NCBI RefSeq assembly: GCF_014656435.1
Contig: NZ_BNCK01000007.1
Location: forward strand, 124,001-188,000
DNA: 64,000 nt
Reading direction: 5' to 3'
From: Thalassotalea marina
GTDB lineage: Bacteria > Pseudomonadota > Gammaproteobacteria > Enterobacterales > Alteromonadaceae
Shown: positions 20,492 through 30,232 of the stretch, piece by piece
How positions within the stretch are numbered: position 1 is the stretch's first letter
Layout: each line of letters starts with the position of its first letter
Notes under the pieces: generated by a model
Seen by the model: only the letters and a program-made list of their open reading frames with translations
Told to the model about the DNA's origin: nothing
The model's database searches: none
Position numbers and translations under genes: made by a program

Positions 20492-21183
20492 AACATCTAT
20501 TTCAACACAGTTTGACTAAGGTAAGTTGCTGTTCGCTTTGTCATCAAAAAGTTCATTCAAGCCTAATGTTATGCCGTCATTGTCTGTCCGACTTACCTAC
20601 TCTTCACTATCCTGACAACTTTTTCAATTTATTGCATTGGCCAGCCATTGACCTTTTATTTAAAAAGCGAAACTTTGATCAGTTAATATGTGTAGCACCA
20701 TATGTTTGGCCATTTGATCACTGGCTCAAACAACTTAAATATCAGCATAAATTTCAATTATCACTAGGGTTGGCAGAGATTATCGCCTTACAACTTAAAA
20801 GTTACTTTCAACAGAATAAATACCAAAAATCAGCACTGACTTGTGTACCTACCGATGTCAGCCGTTGGCAACAAAGAGGTTTTAATCCAGCACATTTAAT
20901 TGCTCAACACCTAGCTAAAATGTCTCAAATTCATTACCAACCTAATTTGCTGCGTCGGATCAACACTAGTGACAGCCAAGTAGGTAAAACAGGAGCACAA
21001 AGGAGAAAAGATCTAAAAAACGCTTTTGAAGTCACTGACGTTGATTGCTCTGCCAAACATATAGTTTTGTTTGACGATGTGATAACAACAGGCAGCACAG
21101 TAAACGAAATTAGCCGCCTGTTAAAAAAGCAAGGAGTTCAACACGTGACAGTGTTAACCCTTGCCATTGCATTGCCCAAATAA
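20446..21183 (+). CDS. ComF/GntX family phosphoribosyltransferase-like protein
   Basis: A 245-residue protein with an N-terminal zinc-ribbon-like cluster (CCSLCHQKVH then LCRHCL, residues about 28-50) and a C-terminal type I phosphoribosyltransferase fold (LFDDVITTGSTVNEIS near 205). This is the ComF/GntX family: ComF supports DNA uptake in competent bacteria and GntX (YhgH) in E. coli is linked to use of DNA as nutrient. An in-frame TAA at 20443 makes the ATG at 20446 the first possible start, although the nearest strong Shine-Dalgarno belongs to an overlapping leader frame. It lies between bioH and nfuA as in E. coli, apart from an inserted M14 peptidase. Confidence 0.87.
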   Translation: MELFSRVHLVLYQKLKHLFQHSLTKVSCCSLCHQKVHSSLMLCRHCLSDLPTLHYPDNFFNLLHWPAIDLLFKKRNFDQLICVAPYVWPFDHWLKQLKYQHKFQLSLGLAEIIALQLKSYFQQNKYQKSALTCVPTDVSRWQQRGFNPAHLIAQHLAKMSQIHYQPNLLRRINTSDSQVGKTGAQRRKDLKNAFEVTDVDCSAKHIVLFDDVITTGSTVNEISRLLKKQGVQHVTVLTLAIALPK

Positions 21184-21184
21184 A

Positions 21185-23728
21185 TTAGTTAGCCGATGCA
21201 CTAAATGCTTTTGAGAAAAACAGGGTGTTAGACAATAACCTTGCACTACCAATCCAATAACCTCTGAACGACAGAACGTCTGTCGTTGCAACGACACGGC
21301 CACCGCCAACGTTATGTGCGATAACCGCTGGATTATTGGCAATTTGATTCACTAAGTTTGTGTCTGAATAACCGCTCATTAAAGGTTTTTCAGTATAGTT
21401 TGCCACGGAAATAAACGGCACTTTCGCCTGCTCTAAGATCACCGTACTATTTCTAAATAATGGTAACTGACTATCTCCGAAGCCATAAGCCAATGGATGA
21501 CTAACATCTAGCTTTGATTCATAAATAGCACCAGCAATACGCTTTCTAGCAGAGAGCTTTTCTTTATCTTTGTATGTTAAACCTTCGGTATCAAATAGAT
21601 CGCTCAGCTTTTCTGCAGAAACAAATTCTGCTTTTAAAATTTCATTTTTGGCTAACCATCGAGTTGCTCTTTTTTGACCAAAAATAACGCCGCCGGATCT
21701 AACCCAAGTTTTTAGGTTTGAAACTACATTTTTACTTAAAGAGCTATAGCCGCCATCTACCAATAAGACATGTGTATAGTCATCAAAATCAATACGAGAT
21801 AGGCGTGCTTGCTCAACTACGGTAACAGGAATACCCATCATATCGTCTAGATAAAATAAAATATCTGCAACTTCATACTGAGAACTGCCTTTACCACCAA
21901 CCATTAACACTTTTACCGGGTTAACAGGTATCATAGAGCTTGAGCCTAAGTCGATACCATCAATGGTTAAACCAGTATCTAAGCTAAATATTTCTATGCC
22001 CAGTTGTTGGCTATGTTGCGCTAATAGTTTACGCCAGCCAGTGCCTTGTGTTTGTAATTCAGCGGGTAATACAATAGTACCAGCCTTAAAAGCCTTTGAT
22101 TTGCCATTGATATTACTTGAAAAAGATTTAGTTGCGACGCGCGCTTTAAATCCGTTTGCGAGCAGCTGATTCATCAACTTTGGTGATTTCAAATGATGCC
22201 ATTCAAAAGCGTAGGCGTAGGCATTATTAGAAATTGGCTGTAGCTTTTGTGGTTGAGCTTGCCATGTTTGTTCAGCTACTGACAAACCACGTGAGCGTGT
22301 TACTTTATGGAAGTTTAAATCCATCGCTAACGGCATGGTCCAGCCTGATACATCATAAAATGTATTGTCCTGGAAGTTTGTCCCCTGACCAAATAGCGCT
22401 TCAATTACACGATATTGTTTTTGTGCAAGCGGCACATAAAAGCTACTTTCTTTGGCAAAGACTTTTCCGTCATCTTTAAAGTCTTTTTTTAATGGGTAGA
22501 CCTCTATCTGGTGCTGTTGCAATTTATCTAAAAAGTAATGTAATCGCTGAGTATCATTAGCTTCGCTGATCAAATATCCGCTAAACTTTGCATTTTCCGC
22601 CGCTTTAACGGCATCTTGGTAAAACTTTTTACGATAGTCTTTAAATTGCTCTTGGTTTTTCCAGGCGCCTTCAATGGTAGAAATCGAAGTAAGCACATGG
22701 TTTTTAATACCATATTCGAACGTTAATAACCCATTAATGCTATCTTGCTGAAACCCACGGCTACTGGCCTGTTCGAATAAAATACCAATACCACCGTTTA
22801 TGTCTGGATAAGTTGAACCTTTGCCATAATAAAAATCATCAAAACTTTCTTGGCTGTAATACAGTCTATCTTCCTTGTTTAATGCTGCCGCATGGAAGGT
22901 CGCAATAAGCTGCGTTAATTCGGTATTTCTTTTTGGCGTTAAAGGATGAGTGCGTGTTGGAATACCCGGTTGAAAGAAGTACGTACTATTGGCACCCATT
23001 TCATGATAATCACCCAATACGTGTGGTTGGTACTGATGATAATAACGCATACGGTTTTGTGTTTCTCGTTGCGATAACAACAACCAATCACGATTCATGT
23101 CAAAACCAAAATGGTTGGTACGCCCAGTACGCCAATCTTGATGGTGTTCGATGTGGTTCGGATCTGGATTTGGAGTGCTACCTCGGTGAGTGTTCACCCA
23201 AGTGGTAAATCTATCCATTCCATCGGGATTTAAACTTGGCTCTAAAACAATTACAGTGTCTTTTAATAACTGTTGAACGTCTGCATCCTTGCTTGCAGCT
23301 AAATAATAAGCGATCGCTAACGAGGCATTACTACCAGTAATTTCATCGCCATGCACTGAATATCCCAACCAAACGACTAGAGGGTCATTTTTATCCTGAC
23401 CTTTATCTTTTTTTGCTAATAGCTCTGGTAAACGCTGCTGGTTATCAGGATGGGTAATGGTCACTAATATTTGGCGACGCATTTCTTGGGTATAACCAAT
23501 GTCAGTTAATAGAACTCGGTCAGATTGTTCAGCGACAAGTTCCATGTATCGAACCAATTGGTCATGACGTACGTGGCGTTCACCCAAACCAAAGCCAAGA
23601 AGTTGTTCTGGTTTGATAATATTTGATTGATAATCATGCTGTGGTAAATAAGACTCTACTTTGGCGGCATGTGCCATAAAAGTGAACGAGATACCAACAG
23701 CGCAGATAAAAGTCGTTAAAAAGCGCAT
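21185..23728 (-). CDS. Secreted M14-family zinc carboxypeptidase, large form
   Basis: An 847-residue exported protein; the signal peptide spans residues 1-21 (ending FMAHA). The M14 peptidase domain is at about 45-390, with zinc ligands H126 and E129 in SVHGDEITGS and H242 in GDYHEMGAN, plus the substrate-arginine region DMNRDW. The C-terminal half includes a glutamine-amidotransferase-like segment near 600-700 (VLMVGGKGSSQYEVADIL, HVLLVDGGYSSL, WVRSGGVIFG), an arrangement seen in marine M14 proteins. It probably trims peptides in the periplasm. It is convergent with gntX, with a 1-bp gap, and divergent from nfuA. Confidence 0.88.
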   Translation of the reverse strand: MRFLTTFICAVGISFTFMAHAAKVESYLPQHDYQSNIIKPEQLLGFGLGERHVRHDQLVRYMELVAEQSDRVLLTDIGYTQEMRRQILVTITHPDNQQRLPELLAKKDKGQDKNDPLVVWLGYSVHGDEITGSNASLAIAYYLAASKDADVQQLLKDTVIVLEPSLNPDGMDRFTTWVNTHRGSTPNPDPNHIEHHQDWRTGRTNHFGFDMNRDWLLLSQRETQNRMRYYHQYQPHVLGDYHEMGANSTYFFQPGIPTRTHPLTPKRNTELTQLIATFHAAALNKEDRLYYSQESFDDFYYGKGSTYPDINGGIGILFEQASSRGFQQDSINGLLTFEYGIKNHVLTSISTIEGAWKNQEQFKDYRKKFYQDAVKAAENAKFSGYLISEANDTQRLHYFLDKLQQHQIEVYPLKKDFKDDGKVFAKESSFYVPLAQKQYRVIEALFGQGTNFQDNTFYDVSGWTMPLAMDLNFHKVTRSRGLSVAEQTWQAQPQKLQPISNNAYAYAFEWHHLKSPKLMNQLLANGFKARVATKSFSSNINGKSKAFKAGTIVLPAELQTQGTGWRKLLAQHSQQLGIEIFSLDTGLTIDGIDLGSSSMIPVNPVKVLMVGGKGSSQYEVADILFYLDDMMGIPVTVVEQARLSRIDFDDYTHVLLVDGGYSSLSKNVVSNLKTWVRSGGVIFGQKRATRWLAKNEILKAEFVSAEKLSDLFDTEGLTYKDKEKLSARKRIAGAIYESKLDVSHPLAYGFGDSQLPLFRNSTVILEQAKVPFISVANYTEKPLMSGYSDTNLVNQIANNPAVIAHNVGGGRVVATTDVLSFRGYWIGSARLLSNTLFFSKAFSASAN

Positions 23729-23912
23729 AGTTATTATTTCCTGTTTTTAATGACATCAACATAACAAACTCAATAAAGAGCGGCTAGTCATTCCCCCGCA
23801 TAATCAGGGTATTTCAGCTCTATTTTTTCTCTATTTTTTATCGGTAAATGCAATAAGTTTGCTTGTTCGTATTGAAAACTAGCACATTGCCCTCATCAAG
23901 AGTAAAATACAC

Positions 23913-23937
23913 ATACCTGACTAAATTACTCAGGTAT
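23913..23937. promoter_or_regulatory. IscR type 1 binding site in the nfuA promoter
   Basis: The 25-bp site begins ATACCTGACT and ends CTCAGGTAT. It agrees with the IscR type 1 consensus (ATASYYGACT-RWWWY-AGTCRRSTAT) at 24 of 25 positions by my alignment, the exception being C in place of G at position 17. It lies 43 bp before the nfuA ATG. IscR with its 2Fe-2S cluster would repress here, linking NfuA supply to Fe-S demand; nfuA (yhgI) is an IscR target in E. coli. Confidence 0.85.
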
Positions 23938-23980
23938 ATTAGCCCGTATTTTGTAATCGATAATTAAGAGTAGTGAAATT

Positions 23981-24559
23981 ATGATCACCATATCTGAAAG
24001 TGCTCAGAGTCATTTTGTTAAATTGCTAGAGCAGCAAGCAGAAGGCACAAGTATTCGCGTATTTGTGGTAAATCCTGGCACAGCGAGTGCGGAATGTGGC
24101 GTTTCATACTGCCCTGCAGATGCTGTAGAGCCTGAAGATATCGAAATAAAGTTTGAGCATTTTTCTGCATACATTGATGCGGAAAGTAAGCCATTTCTTG
24201 AAGAAGCTGAAATCGATTTTGTCACTGATCAAATGGGTTCACAGTTAACGCTAAAAGCACCAAATGCCAAGTTACGTAAAGTAGCTGACGATGCCCCCTT
24301 ATTTGAACGTATCGATTATTTCATTAAAGCCGAAGTTAACCCACAGCTTGCTGGGCATGGCGGCGAATGTACCTTGATGGAAATTACTGAAGATGGCTAC
24401 GCTGTATTGCAATTTGGTGGTGGTTGTAATGGCTGTAGTCAAATTGACGTTACGGTAAAAGACGGTATCGAAAGACAATTAATCGAATTAATGGGTGATG
24501 AGATTAAAGGTGTGAAAGACGCTACAGAACATAAGCGTGGTGAACATTCTTATTACTAG
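23981..24559 (+). CDS. nfuA: Fe/S biogenesis protein NfuA
   Basis: A 192-residue protein with an N-terminal degenerate A-type carrier domain (residues 1 to about 95) and a C-terminal Nfu domain. The 4Fe-4S ligands are C149 and C152 in GGGCNGCSQ, at the same positions as in E. coli NfuA. It carries Fe-S clusters to targets under oxidative stress or iron limitation. An IscR type 1 site lies upstream and a strong terminator follows. It completes the bioH-gntX-nfuA neighbourhood. Confidence 0.96.
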   Translation: MITISESAQSHFVKLLEQQAEGTSIRVFVVNPGTASAECGVSYCPADAVEPEDIEIKFEHFSAYIDAESKPFLEEAEIDFVTDQMGSQLTLKAPNAKLRKVADDAPLFERIDYFIKAEVNPQLAGHGGECTLMEITEDGYAVLQFGGGCNGCSQIDVTVKDGIERQLIELMGDEIKGVKDATEHKRGEHSYY

Positions 24560-24582
24560 TTTTAAACTAAAAACACTTTTTA

Positions 24583-24608
24583 AAGGGGCTCACATCAGCC
24601 CCTTTTTT
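24583..24608 (+). terminator. Rho-independent terminator of nfuA
   Basis: AAGGGGCT-CACATC-AGCCCCTT is a perfect 8-bp stem followed by a run of T. It lies 23 bp after the nfuA stop and just before the end of the convergent MATE gene. Confidence 0.9.
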
Positions 24609-24615
24609 GTTGGGG

Positions 24616-25932
24616 CTAAATAAAGGTTTTGTGTCTGTGTTGGTAATCTATCGCCAACAATATACCTCTAGCCCCCATAAAGGCCGTAAATGCCGCCCAA
24701 AGTCCATGATTACCAAAAATTTGCATTATCCACCATACGGGAAAAAACACTAAGAAAGTGGCACACAACATAGTATTTCGCATCGCTCTTCCTTGCGTAA
24801 GTCCTATGTATAACCCATCGTATAAATAACTCCAACAGGCAATCAGCGGCAGCACCACCAGCCAAGGTAAATAGCTATCAGCGACGTTAACTACTGACTC
24901 TATATCGGAAATCAGCCTTATCAAGTATTCACCTAAGGCTGCAAAAACCAAACAATAAACTAAGGCAAACAACCCCGTCCATATTAGGCTTAACTTAAAA
25001 ACTTGCTGAAGTTCTAATTGACGTTTTGCACCTTTCGCCTTTCCAGCCATCACTTCAGCTGCATTAGCGATACCATCTAAGCCAAATGAAATGAAAAGTA
25101 AAAAATTCATTAAAATTGCATTAGCCGCTACGATATTATCACCAAGTCTAGCCCCTTGTGCTGTCATAAAAACAAAGCAACATTGCAACGCTAAGGTTCT
25201 GATTAATATGTCTCGATTAAGTTTAAAATAAGCTTTTAATGCGATTGCATTAACGGTCAATTGCCACAGATTTTGTAACCGGTATTTAAGGTCATTTTTA
25301 TAATGTTTTATCACCAAGGTTAAGCCAAGCAAACAGCTAGAGTATTCTGCTATTAAGGTTGCCCAAGCCAAACCTTTGACCTGCCAATCCAAGTACCAAA
25401 CAAATACAACATCTAACACTAAATTGATGACGTTAGTTACGATTAACAACCACATAACGGCTTTTGCTCTGTGATGTCCTAATAACCATCCTGTTAACAC
25501 CATATTTATCAGCGCCGCAGGTAACGCCCAAATTCGAATATCTGCATATTGGCGAGCATACAATGCGACCTCTTCACTGCCGCCAGCAAGTGTTATTGAA
25601 ATGTTTAGATATGGCGTTTGCAATAAGATAGCCGCTAGCCCAATGACCATAGCAACTAACAAACCTCTTGTTAGTACTAACAAGGATTCTTGATCAGCTT
25701 GTTGACCATAAGCCTGTGCCGCCAATCCCGTGGTAGACATTCGTAAAAAGCCACATAACCAAGAGATAAGTGTCACCACCATGACACCTATAGTACTGCC
25801 GCCCAAATAATAAGCGTGTTCCAAATGACCAATTACCGCCGTATCAACCAAACCCAGCAGAGGAGCTGTGATATTTGATAAAATCATTGGTATCGCTAGC
25901 GAGAAAAGCTGTCGGTGAGAAATCTGACTCAT
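24616..25932 (-). CDS. MATE family efflux transporter, DinF-like
   Basis: A 438-residue membrane protein with about 12 hydrophobic helices and the MATE/DinF N-terminus (ISHRQLFSLAIPMILSNITA, LLGLVDTAVIGHL). It has DinF-type features such as LRMSTTGLAAQAYGQ and GFGLDGIANAAE-like helix 7 (ISFGLDGIANAAEVMAG). Members export cationic or organic compounds using Na+ or H+ gradients. No LexA box was noticed upstream, unlike E. coli dinF. It converges on nfuA and is divergent from the polysaccharide deacetylase gene. Confidence 0.87.
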   Translation of the reverse strand: MSQISHRQLFSLAIPMILSNITAPLLGLVDTAVIGHLEHAYYLGGSTIGVMVVTLISWLCGFLRMSTTGLAAQAYGQQADQESLLVLTRGLLVAMVIGLAAILLQTPYLNISITLAGGSEEVALYARQYADIRIWALPAALINMVLTGWLLGHHRAKAVMWLLIVTNVINLVLDVVFVWYLDWQVKGLAWATLIAEYSSCLLGLTLVIKHYKNDLKYRLQNLWQLTVNAIALKAYFKLNRDILIRTLALQCCFVFMTAQGARLGDNIVAANAILMNFLLFISFGLDGIANAAEVMAGKAKGAKRQLELQQVFKLSLIWTGLFALVYCLVFAALGEYLIRLISDIESVVNVADSYLPWLVVLPLIACWSYLYDGLYIGLTQGRAMRNTMLCATFLVFFPVWWIMQIFGNHGLWAAFTAFMGARGILLAIDYQHRHKTFI

Positions 25933-26037
25933 GAGGTTACATTGGTTTTTTTGAATATCACGCAGACTATTGAATAGTTTGCCTTTGTTGGCTTCATGTT
26001 ACACTAAAGCCACAAGGTCTTATAGAAACTTTATTTT

Positions 26038-27090
26038 ATGATGAAACGCTTTTTTATCTTTTGCGCCATTTCGCTATTTAGTATTGCTAGCCATGCTGCG
26101 GTAATATTGCAATATCACCATGTGAGTGAAACCACGCCAGCTAGTACCAGTATCACACCGGCTCAATTTGCCATTCATATGCAATATTTAGCAGACAATG
26201 ACTTTACTATTATCCCCTTAAACGAGTTAGTAGAAGCGATAAAACATAACAAACCTTTAGCAGATAAAACGGTGGCTATTACTTTTGACGACGCTTATTT
26301 AAATATTTTAACGAACGCAAAACCTATTTTAGATAAACATCAGTTTCCTTTTACCATTTTCATTAACCCCGGCATCATAAAAAAAGGCTCAAAGAGCTAT
26401 TTAAATTGGCAACAGCTAAAAGCCATGTCGGATGATGGTGTTTTATTAGCTAATCACGGCTTTGAACACGACTCTTTAGCTCGTGTTCCACAAAGTCAAA
26501 CATTAGAACAATGGCTAGGTCTGCAAGCGACACTGGTTGAAAAATCAGAAGCTATAATCAAAGAAGAAACTGGCCAATCTTGGCGCTATTTTGCTTACCC
26601 TTATGGCGAGTACACCCCAGAAATACAGGCTTGGTTAAAAGAACTAAACTATGTTGGCTTTTCACAACAAAGTGGCGCCGTTGGAAGCCATACCGATTTA
26701 ACCATCATTCCTCGTTTTCCAGCATCTATGCCGTACGATAAGATCGCTAGTTTAAAGTACAAGTTAAGCTCTTTACCTTTTGACATTAAGTTACTAACAG
26801 ATAAAGACAAAACGATATTTTTACAGGGAGAGTTAACGTCGGCAAAGTTTCAAGTCAACAATAACGACATTAAACAGCAACAACTTAACTGTTATGTTAC
26901 TGGTATCGGAAAACAACAAGTTCAATGGATTAATGATAAAGAGTTCAGTTTAACTTTTGATAAACCATTACCTACAGGTAGGGTCAGAAGTAACTGTACA
27001 GCCCCCAGCCTAAGCAAACCAGGGCGCTATTATTGGTACTCTCAACAATGGTTTATTCTTAACAAAGATAACACTTGGTATCCACTTTAA
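26038..27090 (+). CDS. Secreted polysaccharide deacetylase family protein
   Basis: A 350-residue product with a signal peptide (residues 1-20, ending IASHA). The NodB-like carbohydrate esterase 4 domain covers about 25-230: YHHVS near 26, the metal-binding TFDDAYLNILTN near 81 and the zinc histidines of NHGFEHDSL near 141, then YFAYPYGEYT. Residues about 240-350 form an additional beta-rich domain. Enzymes of this family remove acetyl or formyl groups from amino sugars in peptidoglycan, chitin or surface polymers; the substrate here is unknown. Two ATG codons stand in tandem at the start. Confidence 0.85.
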   Translation: MMKRFFIFCAISLFSIASHAAVILQYHHVSETTPASTSITPAQFAIHMQYLADNDFTIIPLNELVEAIKHNKPLADKTVAITFDDAYLNILTNAKPILDKHQFPFTIFINPGIIKKGSKSYLNWQQLKAMSDDGVLLANHGFEHDSLARVPQSQTLEQWLGLQATLVEKSEAIIKEETGQSWRYFAYPYGEYTPEIQAWLKELNYVGFSQQSGAVGSHTDLTIIPRFPASMPYDKIASLKYKLSSLPFDIKLLTDKDKTIFLQGELTSAKFQVNNNDIKQQQLNCYVTGIGKQQVQWINDKEFSLTFDKPLPTGRVRSNCTAPSLSKPGRYYWYSQQWFILNKDNTWYPL

Positions 27091-27105
27091 AGCCAGCTAG
27101 AAATT

Positions 27106-27735
27106 TTAACTTTCCAAGTTAACAATTTTGCTAAAGTCACTGACTAACTGCTCCCCTGAAACAATGGGGAGTTGACCAACTTCTTGAACGGGTTTAAATA
27201 TTGCGGCTATTTTGCCTTGGGGGTTAATTAATACAATCGATGCACTGTGATCGACTAAATAATTTTCATCTGTTTGCTGGTCATTAATGGCATACATTAA
27301 ACCTAGGTTTCGAGCAAAGGGGAACAATTTTTCGTGCCCTGCGGTTAACGCTTTGAACTCGTCATTGAAGTAACTAATGTATTGCGACAACTTTTCAACC
27401 GAATCTCGCTGCGGGTCAACTGACACAAGTAAAACTTGGGTGTTGGCTGCAACCGCTTTCAGCTCTTCATAATTAAAGTTCAGCTCTTGAAGAGTCGTGG
27501 GGCATACATCAGGACATGAGGTGTAACCAAAAAATACCCATGACCATTTGCCGTCGAGCTGTTGGTTGGTAAAGGCACTTCCATGTTGATCTACTAAGCT
27601 GAATGGTTTTATTTCTCTAGGCTCTTGATAATAAAGTGCAAATTCTGGCTGAGCCTTAGTATTCATCGTTTGAAAAACAAAAATACCTGTCGCCATGGCA
27701 GCCAAAGCTAAAATAAAAACAACAACTTTATTCAC
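27106..27735 (-). CDS. SCO1/SenC family copper chaperone for cytochrome oxidase
   Basis: A 209-residue thioredoxin-like protein anchored by an N-terminal helix (residues 4-21). Copper ligands are C74 and C78 in YTSCPDVCPTT and the later histidine of YLVDHSAS. It delivers copper to, or reduces, the CuA site of subunit II. It is the last gene of the cytochrome oxidase cluster, 9 bp after cyoE. Confidence 0.93.
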   Translation of the reverse strand: MNKVVVFILALAAMATGIFVFQTMNTKAQPEFALYYQEPREIKPFSLVDQHGSAFTNQQLDGKWSWVFFGYTSCPDVCPTTLQELNFNYEELKAVAANTQVLLVSVDPQRDSVEKLSQYISYFNDEFKALTAGHEKLFPFARNLGLMYAINDQQTDENYLVDHSASIVLINPQGKIAAIFKPVQEVGQLPIVSGEQLVSDFSKIVNLES

Positions 27736-27744
27736 AAAGATTCC

Positions 27745-28650
27745 TTATGAAATGGGTAATAAATAGTGATCGAGCAATAATACGATAAACAGCAACATTA
27801 AGTGAACAATAGAAAACTTAAAGGTATCCATTGCCGTAGTTTCATCGGCATTAAACTTCAACTTCCATGCATATGCAAAAAATATCAGATTAAGCGCCAC
27901 GGCTCCAACTAAATACAACCAATTACTCATACCAACTAGGTACGGCAACAAACCAACGACAAAAAGTAGAATTGTGTACAACAAAATTTGTGTTTTGGTG
28001 AATGCTACTCCGTGAGTGACCGGCAACATAGGGATATTCACCTTGGCGTAATCGTCTTTGCGATGAATGGCCAGTGCCCAAAAGTGCGGTGGTGTCCAAG
28101 TAAATATCAGTAAAACCAATAGCAATGCGTTGGGGTGAATTTCATTAGTTACCGCTGTCCAACCCAAGAGCGGTGGTATTGCACCCGCCAAGCCTCCAAT
28201 AGTGATATTTTGTGGTGTAGCCCTCTTTAAATACATAGTGTAAACACAGCTATAACCAACTAATCCTGATAACGTAAGATACGCCGTAAGAGGGTTCACT
28301 AGGGCATACAACATGGCAAAACCAACAATGGCGAGTAACGCCGAGAAAACACTTGCTTGTAACGCACTCATCCTGCCAGTAGCGACCGGCCTGTTATGTG
28401 TTCTCGCCATTTCACTGTCTATTCTTTCATCAACGATATGATTAATTGCCGCCGCCGATGATGACAAAAAGCCAATACCCAAGATGGCAGGAATTAAAAC
28501 CTGCCATGCAATCGCACCAGGCGTTGATAAACACATACCGACCAATGCGGTTAATACTAATAAAGCCACTACCCTTGGTTTGGTGATTTCGTAATAATCC
28601 CGCCATGACGCCACATGGACTTTTTCCGATATTGACTGCACAGATGACAT
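27745..28650 (-). CDS. cyoE: Protoheme IX farnesyltransferase (haem O synthase)
   Basis: A 301-residue UbiA-superfamily membrane enzyme that farnesylates haem B to haem O. The first aspartate-rich motif is [20 protein letters not shown], and the second is the [14 protein letters not shown] segment; about nine hydrophobic helices are visible. It sits between ctaA and the SCO gene and supplies the substrate for haem A synthase encoded just upstream. It is also called ctaB. Confidence 0.95.
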   Translation of the reverse strand: MSSVQSISEKVHVASWRDYYEITKPRVVALLVLTALVGMCLSTPGAIAWQVLIPAILGIGFLSSSAAAINHIVDERIDSEMARTHNRPVATGRMSALQASVFSALLAIVGFAMLYALVNPLTAYLTLSGLVGYSCVYTMYLKRATPQNITIGGLAGAIPPLLGWTAVTNEIHPNALLLVLLIFTWTPPHFWALAIHRKDDYAKVNIPMLPVTHGVAFTKTQILLYTILLFVVGLLPYLVGMSNWLYLVGAVALNLIFFAYAWKLKFNADETTAMDTFKFSIVHLMLLFIVLLLDHYLLPIS

Positions 28651-28659
28651 ATTTGCCTC

Positions 28660-29679
28660 CTAGGCTTTACGTTTCAGGCTATAGGTGAGAGAAATCAACA
28701 CTAACATCAAACATGCGGCCACAACATTGTGGCTGACAGCAACAGAAAGAGGCAGTGAAAACACGATATTACTTACTCCTAACCCCACCTGTATGCCAAG
28801 CACTGTCATTAACGCTAATGCACCTGTTTTAAAAAATTGGCTGTTTGCTCTAGTCAGCACTTTAATCGACAACCACATTAAATATAGCGTTACGATTATA
28901 GCTCCGATGCGGTGCATTACATGAATAGTGACACGCTCATCATGCTGAAGATGACCAAATTCATAACTTTCTCGTTCAGGCGGCACTAAATCAAATGAGT
29001 TTTCGAAGGTAAGTTCGCTGCTCCAATTGCCCTGACAAATTGGCAATTCGGTACAGACAAGTGCGGCATAGTTAGACGATGTCCAGCCACCTAAAGCAAT
29101 TTGTGCAGTCAATAAAACGATGCCAATCATGCCAAATTTTGCGTAGCGCCTTACGTTACTATCACCACCTGGCACTCGATAGGGTGTTAATCTTAAATAG
29201 AGCAAAAACAATAAACACAGTGTGGTAAAACCACCGAGTAAATGCCCCATCACAACAACGGGCATCAACATCATTGTTACTGTCCACATACCTAGCGCTG
29301 CTTGGAAGACAATCACAGCTAAAATTGCTAAAGGTAACAAAACGGGGGCGCCATGTTGTCTCGCCCTAAAGGCAAGAATTGAGATAGCTAAAACAAAGAG
29401 CCCTAAACTCCCAGCAAAATAGCGATGGATCATTTCATTCCATGCTTTGTGTGCCTCTACCGGTCTTTCCGGAAATTTTGCCTCGGCTCTAGAAATTTCC
29501 TCAGCTGTTTTTGGTACATCTAAATGTCCATAACATCCAGGCCAATCTGGACATCCTAGACCGGCGTGAGTTAATCGAGTATACGCTCCCAAACTCACTA
29601 CCACTATGGTAAGTAAGATACTGATCAGTACAAGTTTTCTAAGTGTTATTATTTTTTTATCTTGCATACTGCTAACCAA
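28660..29679 (-). CDS. ctaA: Haem A synthase CtaA (COX15)
   Basis: A 339-residue membrane protein that oxidises haem O to haem A. COX15/CtaA signatures include LGAYTRLTHAGLGCPDWPGC, with a conserved cysteine, and the histidines of EMIHRYFAG, VMGHLLGG, HVMHRIGA and VSHNVVA. The gene overlaps the preceding small membrane-protein gene by 8 bp and is followed after 9 bp by cyoE, showing a tight operon. Confidence 0.95.
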   Translation of the reverse strand: MVSSMQDKKIITLRKLVLISILLTIVVVSLGAYTRLTHAGLGCPDWPGCYGHLDVPKTAEEISRAEAKFPERPVEAHKAWNEMIHRYFAGSLGLFVLAISILAFRARQHGAPVLLPLAILAVIVFQAALGMWTVTMMLMPVVVMGHLLGGFTTLCLLFLLYLRLTPYRVPGGDSNVRRYAKFGMIGIVLLTAQIALGGWTSSNYAALVCTELPICQGNWSSELTFENSFDLVPPERESYEFGHLQHDERVTIHVMHRIGAIIVTLYLMWLSIKVLTRANSQFFKTGALALMTVLGIQVGLGVSNIVFSLPLSVAVSHNVVAACLMLVLISLTYSLKRKA

Positions 29680-30232
29680 TTTTTGAATATTTAAGAAGTT
29701 TTTTCATGTCGGCTAAAATTGCTTTGGCCATTACTTGTATATTTTCTTCACCAATTGGCACCTTATGTGTCATTACTAGGTTTCCCATGGGATCGGCAAT
29801 TATGATTTGATTATCTTCCATCGCTTGATTCATGGCAGATGAAGGTTTTAAAAATTGCCATTTTTGATGGTGAAACACTTGTTTTTGTTGTTGTGTTAAT
29901 TGACGTTGACTCAAAACAATCGGCGTTACTCGAGGTGTTTCTTTTCCAAGTAAGATATAAGTGCTATTAAGAATATGTAGTGCTTGTTGGCAATTTGTAA
30001 GGCATTGCGCTGGCGGGTGATAGATTAACAGCCATTGTTCAGAAAATGTATTTTGATCCAGCCCTAAATCGACAATAGTTTGCTGTTCTTCAAGCAGTTG
30101 CCCATGGTTTGTCACCCCATAATCAAACCATTGAAACGTAAGTGCTAACTTGGCCAAAACGACAGGAAGAAAAAATACTGCCAATACGATTATCAATAAC
30201 CGTTTTGATTTATCGTTCTTCGTTGTGACCAT
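29672..30232 (-). CDS. Membrane-anchored protein of the cytochrome oxidase cluster, function unknown
   Basis: A protein of 186 residues with an N-terminal membrane helix (about 12-30, LLIIVLAVFFLPVVLAKLAL) and a thioredoxin-like outer part (WLLIYHPPAQCLTNCQQAL, with a CxxxC-like pair; then IIIADPMGNLVM). The layout resembles a SCO-like fold, but the classic SCO motif is absent. The frame opens at 30286, but the ATG at 30230-30232 has AAAGGGA upstream and shortens overlap with the SURF1 gene to 23 bp, so I chose it. Position between SURF1 and ctaA implies a part in oxidase assembly. Confidence 0.75.
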   Translation of the reverse strand: MVTTKNDKSKRLLIIVLAVFFLPVVLAKLALTFQWFDYGVTNHGQLLEEQQTIVDLGLDQNTFSEQWLLIYHPPAQCLTNCQQALHILNSTYILLGKETPRVTPIVLSQRQLTQQQKQVFHHQKWQFLKPSSAMNQAMEDNQIIIADPMGNLVMTHKVPIGEENIQVMAKAILADMKKLLKYSKIG

